Counted from the first letter of the stretch, positions 52,682-61,930 are shown. The stretch is DNA of 64,000 nt from Sulfuritalea sp. (GCA_016712985.1 JADJQA010000014.1:4426-68425); one strand, 5' to 3'. Notes: generated from the sequence alone by a model not told the origin. A program made the numbers and translations.

Positions 52682-53429
52682 CGCCGACCTCGGCGAGGGT
52701 TTCGGCCCCTGGAGCATGGGCGATGACGCCGCCATGCTGGATGTCGTCGCCTCGGCCAACATCGCCTGCGGCGGACACGCCGGCGACCCGGACGTGATGC
52801 GCCGCACCGTGCGCCTGGCACGGGAGCGCGGTGTCTCGATCGGCGCCCACCCGAGTTATCCCGACTTGCAGGGCTTCGGCCGCCGCGCCATGGCACTGTC
52901 CGCGGCCGAGCTCGAAAACCAGATCGCCTTCCAGATCGGCGCGCTGGCCGGCGTAGCGGCGCTTGAAGCGACGCGCGTCACGCACGTCAAGCCGCACGGC
53001 GCACTGAACAACCTGGCCTGCGCCGACCGGGCAGTAGCCGACACGATCTGCCGGGCGATGCGCGCGGTCGACCCGACGCTGATCCTGCTGGCCCCGGCGG
53101 CGTCGCAGTTGCTGGCGGCCGGGCGCGCCGCCGGCCTGCCGGTGGTCGAAGAAATCTTCGCCGACCGGGCCTATCTGCCCGACGGCCAACTGGTGCCACG
53201 CGCGCGGCCGGACGCCATGATCCACGGCCCGGCCGCCTGCCTCGCCCATGTCGTGGCCATGCTCGAGGCCGGTGCGCTGATTGCCGTGGACGGCACGCGC
53301 ATCGCCACAGCGATCGGCAGCATCTGCGTGCATGGCGACAGCGCCGATGCGGTCGGCGTGGCGCGCCATCTGCGTGAACAACTCGGCGCGCGCTGCTACC
53401 CGATCGTGTCGCTGCCGGAGATCGCCTGA
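52656..53429 (+). CDS. pxpA: 5-oxoprolinase subunit A
   Basis: 257 residues, LamB/YcsF family: LNADLGEGFGPW, NIACGGHAGDP, GAHPSYPDLQGFGRR and THVKPHGALNN, with the conserved His and Asp residues. Complete. Last gene of the dctPQM-pxpBCA operon; nnr follows 16 bp later and may be cotranscribed. Confidence 0.95.
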   Translation: MPDKRINLNADLGEGFGPWSMGDDAAMLDVVASANIACGGHAGDPDVMRRTVRLARERGVSIGAHPSYPDLQGFGRRAMALSAAELENQIAFQIGALAGVAALEATRVTHVKPHGALNNLACADRAVADTICRAMRAVDPTLILLAPAASQLLAAGRAAGLPVVEEIFADRAYLPDGQLVPRARPDAMIHGPAACLAHVVAMLEAGALIAVDGTRIATAIGSICVHGDSADAVGVARHLREQLGARCYPIVSLPEIA

Positions 53430-53445
53430 CGGTTACAATCGCGTC

Positions 53446-54945
53446 ATGAAGACGAAGACCATGATTCAGCGCGGGCCGGCACCAGCCCTCCCGCCCTCGG
53501 GCGCCGCGCCCTTGAGTACTACGCCGCTGTTGCGCGGCGACGAATTGCGGACCCTCGAAACGCGCCACGCCGACGCAACGCCGCCCTTGATGGAGCGCGC
53601 CGGCCGCGCCGCCGCGGAGTTTGCCAGGCAGTTGCTCAAGGGCAGCGAGGCGCCCGTGCTGATATTCGCCGGCCCCGGCAACAATGGCGGCGACGCCCGA
53701 GTCATGGCGCGCGTGCTCGGACAACTCGGCATTCAGACTTTCATTGTCGGCGCCGAGGGCGCGGTGCCCGCCGGCGCCTATGGGCTGGTGGTGGACGGCC
53801 TGTTCGGCATCGGGCTGGCGCGGCCGCTCGCCGGACCCTATGCCGATCTGGTGGCGCGCATCAACGCCTTTGCCGGTCCGGTGCTGGCGCTGGATGTTCC
53901 CAGCGGCCTCGATGGCGACACCGGCCGCGTGCTCGGCGTCGCGGTGCGCGCCACGCACACACTTAGTTTCATCGGCGGCAAGCCGGGGCTGTACACCCTC
54001 GACGGTCCCGATCACTGCGGCGAGGTCAGCGTCGTCGACCTCGGTCTGCGCCTCGACGAGTTCCCCGGCGCCCTGCTCGCCGTCGACGATTTCCGTGACT
54101 GCCTGAAGCCGCGCCGCAGGAACAGCCACAAGGGCAGCTACGGTTCGCTGGCCGTGGTCGGCGGCGCCGCCGGCATGACCGGCGCGGCACTGCTGGCAGC
54201 ACGCGCCGGACTCAAACTCGGCGCCGGACGGGTCTTCGTCGGCCTGCTGCAAGCGCTCGCGGTCGATCCGCTGCAAGCTGAATTGATGCTGCGTGCGCCC
54301 GACGATGCGCTGGCGCAGGCAACGGCGGCCGTGGTTGGACCCGGCCTGGGCGCATCCGACGCGGCCGTCGAGATTCTTCGTCGCTTGTTGTCCCCCAAAT
54401 CCGACACTGTCCCAGGCGATGCCGCTTCGCATGGCGTTCCCTTGCTGCTCGATGCCGACGCGCTGAACCTGCTGGCCGCCCATCCGGTGCTGGCCGCGCA
54501 GGTCGCCCGTCGCGCCGCACCGACCCTGATCACGCCGCATCCGGCCGAAGCCGCGCGACTGCTGGCCAGCGCCACCGACGAGGTGCAGGCCGACCGCGTC
54601 GGCGCGGCGCTGGAACTGGCGCGACGCTTCAAGGCCCACGTCGCGCTGAAGGGCTGCGGCACGGTGATCGCCCATCCCGACGGTCGCTGGCGCATCAATG
54701 CCACGGGCAACCCGGGGCTGGCCTCGGGCGGCAGCGGCGATGTCCTCGCCGGCATGGCCGGCGCGCTGCTGGCGCAGGACTGGCCGGCCGCGGCTGCCTT
54801 GTCCGCGGCGGTCCTGCTGCATGGCGCCGCAGCCGATGTGCTCGCTGCTGCCGACGCCGGCCCGATCGGCACCACCGCCGGCGAGTTGATCCCCGTCGCA
54901 CGCACCCTGCTGAATCGCCTGATCGCATCCGTCGAGCCCTCATGA
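53446..54945 (+). CDS. nnr: Bifunctional NAD(P)H-hydrate epimerase/dehydratase
   Basis: Repairs damaged NAD(P)H hydrates. 499 residues. The N-terminal epimerase has MERAGRAAAEFA, FAGPGNNGGDARVMAR and LDVPSGLDGDTG; in the NNGGD loop the usual GxVAR follows as ARVMAR. The C-terminal ADP/ATP-dependent dehydratase has HKGSYGSLAVVGGAAGMTGAA and NPGLASGGSGDVLAGMAGAL. Start MKTK at 53446. The stop codon is in the first unit of a 57-bp tandem repeat. Confidence 0.93.
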   Translation: MKTKTMIQRGPAPALPPSGAAPLSTTPLLRGDELRTLETRHADATPPLMERAGRAAAEFARQLLKGSEAPVLIFAGPGNNGGDARVMARVLGQLGIQTFIVGAEGAVPAGAYGLVVDGLFGIGLARPLAGPYADLVARINAFAGPVLALDVPSGLDGDTGRVLGVAVRATHTLSFIGGKPGLYTLDGPDHCGEVSVVDLGLRLDEFPGALLAVDDFRDCLKPRRRNSHKGSYGSLAVVGGAAGMTGAALLAARAGLKLGAGRVFVGLLQALAVDPLQAELMLRAPDDALAQATAAVVGPGLGASDAAVEILRRLLSPKSDTVPGDAASHGVPLLLDADALNLLAAHPVLAAQVARRAAPTLITPHPAEAARLLASATDEVQADRVGAALELARRFKAHVALKGCGTVIAHPDGRWRINATGNPGLASGGSGDVLAGMAGALLAQDWPAAAALSAAVLLHGAAADVLAAADAGPIGTTAGELIPVARTLLNRLIASVEPS

Positions 54946-55055
54946 GGGAACCTGAAGCGGCCGTTCGGGCCGAGCTTGTCGAAGCCCGCCGTACCCGCAT
55001 GAGGAACCCTGAAGCCGCCGTCCGTGCTGAGCCTGTCGACGCCCCGCGCGCGCCT
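54941..55055. repeat. Two tandem 57-bp units after nnr
   Basis: The segments beginning at 54941 and 54998 both start CATGAGG and carry AACC(C)TGAAG, CCGT(T/C)CG and GAGC(C/T)TGTCGA. The GAGCCTGTCGA word is the same as in the in-frame repeat of mfd. The first unit includes the nnr stop codon. Confidence 0.55.
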
Positions 55056-55122
55056 CGACAACGCCGTGCGCGGCGCAAGTTCCGCTTCGCGGGCCGGCTT
55101 CAGGAAGAGCGCCCAGGCAACA

Positions 55123-56013
55123 ATGCCTGAAGCCCGGCCATTTATCGGCATCCTGTTGATGCTCGGCGCAGGCCTGTGTTTTGCCGCGCTCGACGCCACC
55201 TCCAAGCACTTGACGCAGACCTTTCCGGTGCCCATGCTGGTCTGGGCGCGCTACACGGTGCACCTGCTGCTGATGCTGGTCTTTCTCGGGCCGTCGATGC
55301 GCGCCAAACTGATCGACACGCAGCGCCCGCTCGCGCTGACCGCAAGGGCACTGATGCTGGTCGGCACCACGGGCTTTGCGATGGCCGGGATTGCCATCAT
55401 GCCGCTGGCCGAGAGCACCGCCTTCCTGTTCATCACGCCGCTGATCGTGGTGATACTGGCGAGTTGGCTGCTCAGGGAATCCGTCACGCCCGGACGCTGG
55501 ATCGCGATCGTCGTCGGCTTTGCCGGCGCGCTGCTGATCGCGCGCCCTGGCGGCGCACTGTCGCTGCAGGGCATCGTACTGATGTCGCTGGCGGCCGCCT
55601 GCTACTCGATATACCAGGTCCAGACGCGGCAGATGTCGTTGAGCGAAAACACCGTCACGATGCTGTTCTACACCGCGCTGGTCGGCACCGTGTCGATGTC
55701 GCTGGCGGCGCCGCTGTACTGGGGCGGCCCGATGCCCAATGCATGGCAGGGACTGGCCATCGCCTCTCTGGGCATCTACGGCGGCACCGGGCACCTGCTG
55801 ATGACCCGCGCCTTTCGTCACGCCGAGGCCTCGACGCTGTCACCATTCCTGTATGCCCAGTTGATCTGGGCCACGCTGCTCGGCTGGCTGTTCTACGATC
55901 ACCTGCCCGATCCGCTTTCGGTCGCCGGCATGGCCGTGATCGCCGGCAGCAGCCTGTCGATCGCGCTCTCGGAACGCTTCAGGCAGGCAAAGGATAGGGA
56001 TACAGCATGTTGA
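55123..56013 (+). CDS. EamA-type (DMT superfamily) transporter
   Basis: 296 residues with ten predicted membrane helices in two EamA repeats: residues about 6-135 (GLCFAALDATSKHLTQTFPV) and 140-285 (AACYSIYQVQTRQMSLSENT, STLSPFLYAQLIWATLLGWL). Exporter or importer of small metabolites; substrate unknown. ATG at 55123. Its 3' end overlaps the convergent glutamate synthase gene by 35 bp. Confidence 0.87.
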   Translation: MPEARPFIGILLMLGAGLCFAALDATSKHLTQTFPVPMLVWARYTVHLLLMLVFLGPSMRAKLIDTQRPLALTARALMLVGTTGFAMAGIAIMPLAESTAFLFITPLIVVILASWLLRESVTPGRWIAIVVGFAGALLIARPGGALSLQGIVLMSLAAACYSIYQVQTRQMSLSENTVTMLFYTALVGTVSMSLAAPLYWGGPMPNAWQGLAIASLGIYGGTGHLLMTRAFRHAEASTLSPFLYAQLIWATLLGWLFYDHLPDPLSVAGMAVIAGSSLSIALSERFRQAKDRDTAC

Positions 56014-57450
56014 GCGCCGTGCTGCGGCCGTCGGCCTGCACCATCCGCACATGCTCGCGGCGGAACTCGCGGGCGTGGCGCAAGCCGCAACTGTGGGCGA
56101 TCATGTCGATTTCCTTGTTCATGTTCAGGCAGTAGTTCGCCACCCGCTCGAACTTTTCGTCCACCACCAGGCCGCCTTGCAGGTGCGGGTTGTGCGTCGT
56201 GATGCCGGTCGGGCAGGTGTTGGTGTGGCAGCGCAGGGCCTGGATGCAACCCAGCGCAAACATGAAGCCGCGCGCACTGTTCACGAAATCGGCGCCGCAA
56301 GCCAGGGCCCAGGCGGCCCGCGCCGAGGTCACCAGTTGACCTGCGGCCATGACCTTGACCCGGTCCTTGAGGCCCGCCTCGATCAGCGCATCCACCACGC
56401 GCGGCAAAGCCTCTTCAATCGACAGCGACATGTGGTCCGCCAGGGCCTGCGGCGCCGCGCCCGAGCCGCCCTCGCCGCCATCGACCGCGATGAAATCCGG
56501 TGCATCGGCGATGCCGCGCCGGGCCACGGCCTCGGTCAGCAGGTTCATGAACTGCCAGCCGCCGATGGCCGTCTTGAGGCCCACCGGCTTGCCGGTGAAC
56601 TCGCGCACGCGCAGCACCAGGTCGAGCAACTGGTCCATGGTGGCGATTTCCGGATGGCGGTTGGGCGAGAGCGAATCGATGCCCTCGGGAATGCCGCGAA
56701 TGCGGGCGATCTCCGCCGTCACCTTGCCGCCGGGCAAGACGCCGCCCTTGCCGGGCTTGGCGCCCTGCGACAGCTTGATCTCGAAGGCACGCACCGATTC
56801 GTGCGCGGCGATCTCGCGCAGTTTGGCGTCGGACAGCCGGCCCTGTTCGTCGCGCACCCCGTACTTGGCAGTGCCGATCTGCATGATGACGTCACAGCCG
56901 CCCTCCAGATGATAGGGCGACAGGCCGCCTTCCCCGTATCGATCCAGCAGCCCGCCCTTGCCGCCCCGCGCGACAGTGCCTGCACCGCCGGCTTCGAGAT
57001 CGCGCCGAAGCTCATGCCACTGATATTGACGATGGATCGGGCAATGAAGGGCCTGGCACAAAACCCCTCGCCGATCGGCAGCGGCGGCGTCGGCAGGCGT
57101 TCGTCCTCGAGCACGGCAAACGGCGCATTGACGAAGATCAGCGCGCCGGGCTCGTGGAGGTTGTAGGTCGAGCCGAAGCCCAGCACGCCCCCTTCGTTCT
57201 TGGCCATCCGATAGACCCAGGACCGCGTCGAGCGATCGAAGGGGCGCTCTTCGCGATCGTTGAGAAAAAAGTACTGCCGGAAGTACTCGCCGAGTTCCTC
57301 GAAAAAGTAGCGCAGGTGGCCTACCAGCGGATAGTTGCGCAGGATCGCGTGCTTCTTCTGGGTGATGTCCTTGAGGTAGAAATAGACCACGAGTACAACC
57401 ACGGCGAGCGCCAGCAGCACGCCGAGACTGACGGAGAACATGCTGAGCAT
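55979..57450 (-). CDS. FMN-binding glutamate synthase family protein, one frameshift
   Basis: About 490 residues: an N-terminal membrane helix (LGVLLALAVVVLVVYFYL) and a GltB-like FMN barrel (NISGMSFGAISKPAVQALS, HLEGGCDVIMQIGTAKYGVRD, GVLPGGKVTAEIARIRG, DGGEGGSGAAP, CHTNTCPTGITTHNP). Lacks the glutamine amidotransferase and the large GltB regions, so the reaction may use another nitrogen donor. The frame breaks at about 56955 in a run of four G; five G would join DTG to EGGLSPYHLEGG. ATG 57450 is chosen over GTG 57459 because GGAGG is at proper distance. Confidence 0.85.
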
Positions 57451-57509
57451 GAGAACCACACCTCCGGTGCTAGAATCGATCGGACCTGAACTTCGAGCAT
57501 CAACATATC

Positions 57510-58358
57510 ATGGAACTCCCGCTTCAGCTTGCCGCCGAGGTACAGCGCAACGTGCTCGCCGCCCTGGTCGAGGACATCGGCGGCGGCGACCTGATGGCGC
57601 TGCTCACTTCTGCCACGCGGCGTTCGCAGGGCACCGTGACCAGCCGTGAAGAGGCCGTTCTCGCCGGTACGGCCTGGTTCGACGCCTGCTTCCACCGTCT
57701 CGACCCGCTGGCGGCGATACGCTGGCGCGCACATGATGGCGAGCGAATTGCCGCCGGCCAGACGCTGTGCGAAATCGAAGCCAGCACCCGCGCCCTGCTC
57801 ACCGCCGAGCGCGCCGCGCTGAACTTCCTGCAACTGCTGTCCGCCACAGCCAGCGCCACCCGCCTCTACGTCGATGCCATCGCCGGCACCGGCGCGCGCA
57901 TCGTCGACACGCGCAAGACCCTGCCCGGCCTGCGCCTGGCGCAGAAATACGCCGTCACCTGCGGCGGCGGCAGCAACCACCGTCTCGGCCTCCATGACGG
58001 AATATTGATCAAGGAAAACCACATCATGGCCGCCGGCGGTGTCACCGCCGCGCTGCAGCAGGCACAAGCAATCGGCCGCAATGATGTCTTCATCCAGATC
58101 GAGGTCGAGACCCTGGAACAACTCGCCGAAGCCCTCGACGCCGAGGCGCGCATGATCCTGCTGGACAACATGGACCTGGCCCGGATGCGCCAGGCCGTCG
58201 GCTTCACCGCCGGACGCGCCGAGATCGAAGCCTCGGGCGGGATAAGCCTGGAAACCGTGCGCGCGATCGCCGAAACCGGCGTCGATCGAATCTCCGTGGG
58301 CAGCCTGACCAAGGACGTGCGCGCCGTCGATCTCTCGCTGCGGCACAGCGAAGGGTGA
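57510..58358 (+). CDS. nadC: Quinolinate phosphoribosyltransferase
   Basis: Makes nicotinate mononucleotide in NAD synthesis. 282 residues. Family motifs: EDIGGGDLMALL (usually GDxT), AERAALNFLQLLSATAS, DTRKTLPGLRLAQKYAVTCGGG and HRLGLHDGILIKENHI, SGGISLETVRAIAETGVD. Complete. nadA and nadB are not in the window. Divergent from the glutamate synthase gene, with a short shared control region. Confidence 0.95.
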   Translation: MELPLQLAAEVQRNVLAALVEDIGGGDLMALLTSATRRSQGTVTSREEAVLAGTAWFDACFHRLDPLAAIRWRAHDGERIAAGQTLCEIEASTRALLTAERAALNFLQLLSATASATRLYVDAIAGTGARIVDTRKTLPGLRLAQKYAVTCGGGSNHRLGLHDGILIKENHIMAAGGVTAALQQAQAIGRNDVFIQIEVETLEQLAEALDAEARMILLDNMDLARMRQAVGFTAGRAEIEASGGISLETVRAIAETGVDRISVGSLTKDVRAVDLSLRHSEG

Positions 58359-58411
58359 TCTGCTAGAATTCGCGCCCTGTTGCGGCGGCAATGCCCGGCA
58401 GGAACTTCAGC

Positions 58412-58502
58412 GGAGAGGTGGATGAGCGGTTTAAGTCGCACGCCTGGAAAGCGTGTTTAGGATAATATCCTAACGAGGGTTCGAATCCCTCCCTCTCCGC
58501 CA
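58412..58502 (+). tRNA. tRNA-Ser (anticodon GGA)
   Basis: 91 bases with encoded CCA. Acceptor GGAGAGG pairs with CCTCTCC, discriminator G. Anticodon stem ACGC/GCGT around loop CTGGAAA gives GGA at 58446-58448. Long variable arm TTAGGAT/ATCCTAA is class II, as expected for serine. T arm GAGGGTTCGAATCCCTC. A TAGAAT 43 bp upstream may be its -10. Confidence 0.96.
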
Positions 58503-58526
58503 CACATGTCATATAAGCCTATAGTT

Positions 58527-59024
58527 CTATTCGCGCCGTGGGGGCCACGCATCGAGATCGCGAAGCGTCATCGATCGCAGGTGTTGGCGAATGCGTACGC
58601 CAATCTGCGGGTCAGTTGATAAGGCTTCAACTTGCTCTTCCACGAGTCGCAAGGGAAAGTGCTCAAGCGTGTCAATGATGCGCCGCAGATAGCGGCGCGT
58701 GGAACTGGAGCCTTTGACGCGACGGAGTTCCGACGAAAGCGCGTGCACGGTCGCGGCGACCGGAAACGACGCAAGGGCTTCGGCTATCACGGTGAGGCGC
58801 GCGTAGTCGTCCGGGTAGTATCGCAGGAGGCCAAGCAGGAACACTCCTGCCTCGACGCGCCCGGCATGGCTCATCGATCTGAGTAGTGAGCAGCCCGAAC
58901 GAAACTTGACATCGTCTGGCGAGACAGCTTGCAGCAGAATGGAGTCGATCGGGACTCGGGCCAGGTCAATCCCTTGCTCGGTCAGCCATGTAGCTACGAT
59001 GCCGGGAGGCTTGGTCGTTGTCAT
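58527..59024 (-). CDS. Uncharacterised protein
   Basis: 165 residues from ATG 59024 (MTTTKPPGIVATWLTEQGID). Not recognised. It is helical and leucine-rich (FLLGLLRYYPDDYARLTVIA, TRRYLRRIIDTLEHFPLRLV), reminiscent of HEAT-like repeats, soluble, no signal. It lies 5 bp after the next upstream gene on the same strand and only 24 bp from the tRNA end. Confidence 0.5.
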   Translation of the reverse strand: MTTTKPPGIVATWLTEQGIDLARVPIDSILLQAVSPDDVKFRSGCSLLRSMSHAGRVEAGVFLLGLLRYYPDDYARLTVIAEALASFPVAATVHALSSELRRVKGSSSTRRYLRRIIDTLEHFPLRLVEEQVEALSTDPQIGVRIRQHLRSMTLRDLDAWPPRRE

Positions 59025-59029
59025 GCTGC

Positions 59030-59557
59030 TCACACGCCTTGGGCGGACCGAATTCGGCGCTGCCGGCGACTTGGTTCCTTGGCGCGAGTTCTCCGGGTGA
59101 TGGCGCGAGCCAGGATGGCGTCGCCTTCTTCGATGAACGCCATGATTTCGTTGATGGCTTCGTCGCTCGCGAGTCCGAGGCCGAATTGCGCGGCGAGGTA
59201 GCAAAAGGCAAATGCGATATGTGGGTCGTCCAGCGCCACGCCGACTTGCTCTTTCGAGGCGACGTAGCTGCATAACGCCGCTTCTGTTGTGGCTTCAGCC
59301 TGTTGTTCGGGAAGGCCGCGAAACTTGAGCGCAACTCGTGGCGCCATATGGAACAGAAGACTCTCGTCCGGCTCCATGCCTTGTGATCGCATGAATGGTA
59401 GCGCCTCGTACGCGTCGGCATAGGCATCGGCGATCTCGTTTAGCCATTCTGCGGGAGTTCGAGGAAGGGGGTGCATGGCAGGGTTCAGTGAGGTGGCAAT
59501 CTGTTTGAGGCGCGCGATGTTGCTCGTTCGCAGTTCTGCGTTGTCATCCAGTTTCAT
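59030..59557 (-). CDS. Uncharacterised protein
   Basis: 175 residues from ATG 59557. Not recognised. Mostly helical (TPAEWLNEIADAYADAYEAL, IAFAFCYLAAQFGLGLASDE) with a basic tail (RRTRAKEPSRRQRRIRS). Soluble. Middle gene of a three-gene minus-strand run downstream of a broken PIN toxin. Confidence 0.5.
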   Translation of the reverse strand: MKLDDNAELRTSNIARLKQIATSLNPAMHPLPRTPAEWLNEIADAYADAYEALPFMRSQGMEPDESLLFHMAPRVALKFRGLPEQQAEATTEAALCSYVASKEQVGVALDDPHIAFAFCYLAAQFGLGLASDEAINEIMAFIEEGDAILARAITRRTRAKEPSRRQRRIRSAQGV

Positions 59558-59566
59558 CGATCACAT

Positions 59567-59833
59567 TTACATCTTCGATACCAGGGACTCCATCTTCTTG
59601 ATCACCGCCACGATGTTGCTTGCCGTTGCCTTTTCATAGGTACCAGCCACCGCGTGGAGCGCCTTGATCAGATACGTGACGGCCTCAGAGTTACCGTAGC
59701 CCTCTTCAATTTGAATCTCAATGGCGTTCCCTATGCTGCCGAGGCGCCTTAGCTCGAATCTCGAAAGACCTGTTTTTTCCAACTGTCTCGATAGCGCCAT
59801 GAATGCTTTTGCGCCTTCCAAGTCATAGCTCAT
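59567..59833 (-). CDS. Small uncharacterised protein
   Basis: 88 residues from ATG 59833, GGAGG immediately upstream (CGGAGGTAACC). Amphipathic helices (EGAKAFMALSRQLEKTGLSR, EAVTYLIKALHAVAGTYEKA) suggest a small helical bundle. Not recognised. The upstream frame is open into the remains of the PIN gene, so a fusion read is possible, but the strong ribosome site argues for a separate gene. Confidence 0.5.
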   Translation of the reverse strand: MSYDLEGAKAFMALSRQLEKTGLSRFELRRLGSIGNAIEIQIEEGYGNSEAVTYLIKALHAVAGTYEKATASNIVAVIKKMESLVSKM

Positions 59834-59874
59834 GGTTACCTCCGTTTGGCTCGTGGGTTTGAACGCTTTCCATT

Positions 59875-60314
59875 TCAGATTCCATTTGGATTGCAGGGAG
59901 TCCGATCTCCCGGCGGGTCCATGCGCGGACAGGCAGACCTTCGCCAGCTCGTTTTGATCGAAATCCATGAGGTTCCAGGAAATGATCGTGACGATATGCG
60001 CTTTGGAGCGCTTGCACGCCGCGACCGCAGCGGCAGCAACGTGACGATCCTTTGCATCGGTTTGGGGAACAGGGGTTCGTGATGGCGGTAGTGGCTGATC
60101 AAGGCATCGCCCTCCGCTTGATCCATCAGCGTGCGCACCTGCTCCGGAACGCTGCGAGCAATACCGTAATCGCGCTCGACATTGCGCATCCGCTCTTCGT
60201 GGATTTCCTGCGTCCAGTACGCACGAATCGCACCTCCTGCCGCCAGCCGCATGAAGAGTCTCGCTGCGCTGCCGGATAAAGAACACAGGCGTCCAGCACG
60301 ACAACCGGCGGCAT
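59875..60314 (-). pseudogene. PIN-domain toxin, frameshifted
   Basis: Starts MPPVVVLDACVLYPA, the first strand of PIN toxins with catalytic Asp. The frame shifts at about 60262, after which LFMRLAAGGAIRAYWTQEIH and RNVERDYGIARSVPEQVRTL continue, and again at about 60060, after which KTDAKDRHVAAAAVAA (second acidic cluster) and NLMDFD (third) appear. So all catalytic residues are encoded but over three frames. Starts 2 bp after the HTH antitoxin stop. Could be real decay or sequence error. Confidence 0.6.
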
Positions 60315-60316
60315 GG

Positions 60317-60765
60317 TCAATAGCCAAGGCGGTGGCGTTGCGATAGCGCGGCCAGATCCTTCAACACAGGCTCTCTCTGGGCGTCTCTTGCACGCTTGTA
60401 TTTGAGCACGGCAGCCCGGGAGACACGGCGGTGGCGACCGACCTTGGGCAGTTGGGGATTTGTCCCAGTTCGAGCAACTTGACCAGATGCGGCCGCGATA
60501 CATTGAGGACATCAGCGGCCTCCTGGGTCGTCATGGCCGCATCGTCTTCGACGATCCGAACCTGCTTGCCGGCGAGAAGGAGTTCTGTTGTCTGCTCGAT
60601 GACACCCGTCAATGAATCGACCAGGTCCGTCAGCGCTTCGGGAGAAGTCTTCCCTGTTGCAGCACGACGGGCAGCAGAAATCACGGCACGCGCAGATTTT
60701 TCGCAGGCTCCGCGCAGCGCAGGGGTCGTTTTGGCAGGCAGATGAGTAGCAGTAGTTGCGCGCAT
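60317..60765 (-). CDS. Excisionase-type HTH antitoxin, one frameshift
   Basis: About 149 residues. A long helical N-terminus precedes a MerR/excisionase-like HTH: MTTQEAADVLNVSRPHLVKL. The frame breaks at about 60443; one missing C would continue KVGRHRRVSRAAVLKYKRA then DAQREPVLKDLAALSQ and the stop at 60317. This HTH layout is the known partner of PIN toxins of the adjacent type. ATG 60765 has GGAG 7 bases upstream. Confidence 0.65.
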
Positions 60766-60883
60766 GATGATTCTCCAATCGCTTTTCAGAGTTTCGATTA
60801 TATACATTTATTCGAAACATCTCCGACCTGCTTGCCAGCAATGCAATGACAGCGGTGCAGCGAAGACTGGGCCTGCACATGGC

Positions 60884-61086
60884 TTACGCCTTACCTGCCT
60901 TGACCAGCTCAAGCAACAGTTGCCTTGCCAGGACTTCCGGCTCCATCGTGCCAACTGCGCTTGCTGTTGCCAGCCTTGCGAGTGGCAACGGTGAGGGATC
61001 TTTCCTGCCACCCAGTAGGTTGCCTTGTGTGTTTCGCCATCAAACTCGCAAGTGATGGGGTGGCGGGCTGGCAGCTTTGTGTCCAT
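60884..61086 (-). pseudogene. Remnant of a small conserved protein
   Basis: Reads MDTKLPARHPITCEFDGETH then KATYWVAGK, shifts frame at about 61000, and after a second shift ends VGTMEPEVLARQLLLELVKA and GKA stop. I recall short uncharacterised proteins with the YWVAGKI and QVGTM segments from related bacteria, but not a function. With both shifts repaired it would be about 67 residues. The 61087-61334 interval shows no supported gene. Confidence 0.4.
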
Positions 61087-61334
61087 GAAGCGATTATCGA
61101 CGATTTGTTGAATGCGCGGCAGCAGTTCGACCCTGTTGGCTTCGCGCTGGGCCACCTGTACGAGCGCGTCTCCAGCAGCATCAGGCCCGCTCCGGCGATC
61201 TCCCAAAGAAACATCGGTGCAGCCGCAAGGCCGCACCCCTCCAGCATGCATCGCGGGAACTGTTCGCCAGCGCACAGACCGGCCGCCCGAAACTCGGGAC
61301 ACTGACTTCGTCCTTCTCAACAGAGGTAAGCCGA

Positions 61335-61930
61335 ATGAATGCCCTGACAACCCCGGTTCGCCCGAGCGCGATCCTGAAACTGATTTGCTCCGCTACAGCC
61401 TTGATCCTCGTATCCGCTTGCGACAGTCGCCCTCCAGACACACTGGCAACCGCCCCCGTCGCCACCAGCGTCGGTACGAAAATCGACGACGGCATCGTCA
61501 CGGCCAGGGTCAAGTCCGCGCTGCTCGCCGACGCGGACGTCAAGAGCTTCGATCTCAAGGTCGAAACACGCAAAGGCGAAGTCATGCTGAGCGGGTTTGT
61601 CGGCAACCAGGCCCATGTGGACCGCGCGATCCTGGTGACACGCGGCGTCGAGGGCGTTCAGCTTGTCACCAACAACATGACCCTGAAGGACGGGCCGGCA
61701 ACCATAGGCAATACCGTCGATGACGGAAAACAATCACCGCCAAGGTCAGATCCGCCCTGCTGGGTGATCCGGCCATCAAGAGCTTCGATATCGCCGTCGT
61801 CACGCGCAAGGGCGAAGCGCAGCTCAGTGGCTTTGTCGATAGTCAGACCCAGATTGACCGCGCCAGCGAACTCGCCCGCGCGGTGGAAGGCGTCAAATCG
61901 GTCGCCAATGAAATGAGCGTCAAGAAATAG
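61335..61930 (+). CDS. BON-domain lipoprotein, one frameshift
   Basis: About 198 residues with two BON domains. Lipobox LVSAC puts the lipidated Cys near residue 29. First BON: VTARVKSALLADADVKSFDL to VTNNMTLK. Second, after a frame break at about 61735: ITAKVRSALLGDPAIKSFDI to VANEMSVKK. OsmY-like periplasmic proteins of this type respond to osmotic or envelope stress and bind membranes. RBS AGAGG about 10 bases before the ATG. Confidence 0.8.

Noticed and set aside
61112..61723. 203-codon plus-strand frame overlapping the BON lipoprotein gene
   Set aside because: Arg-rich shadow; the lipoprotein frame has a lipobox and BON motifs.
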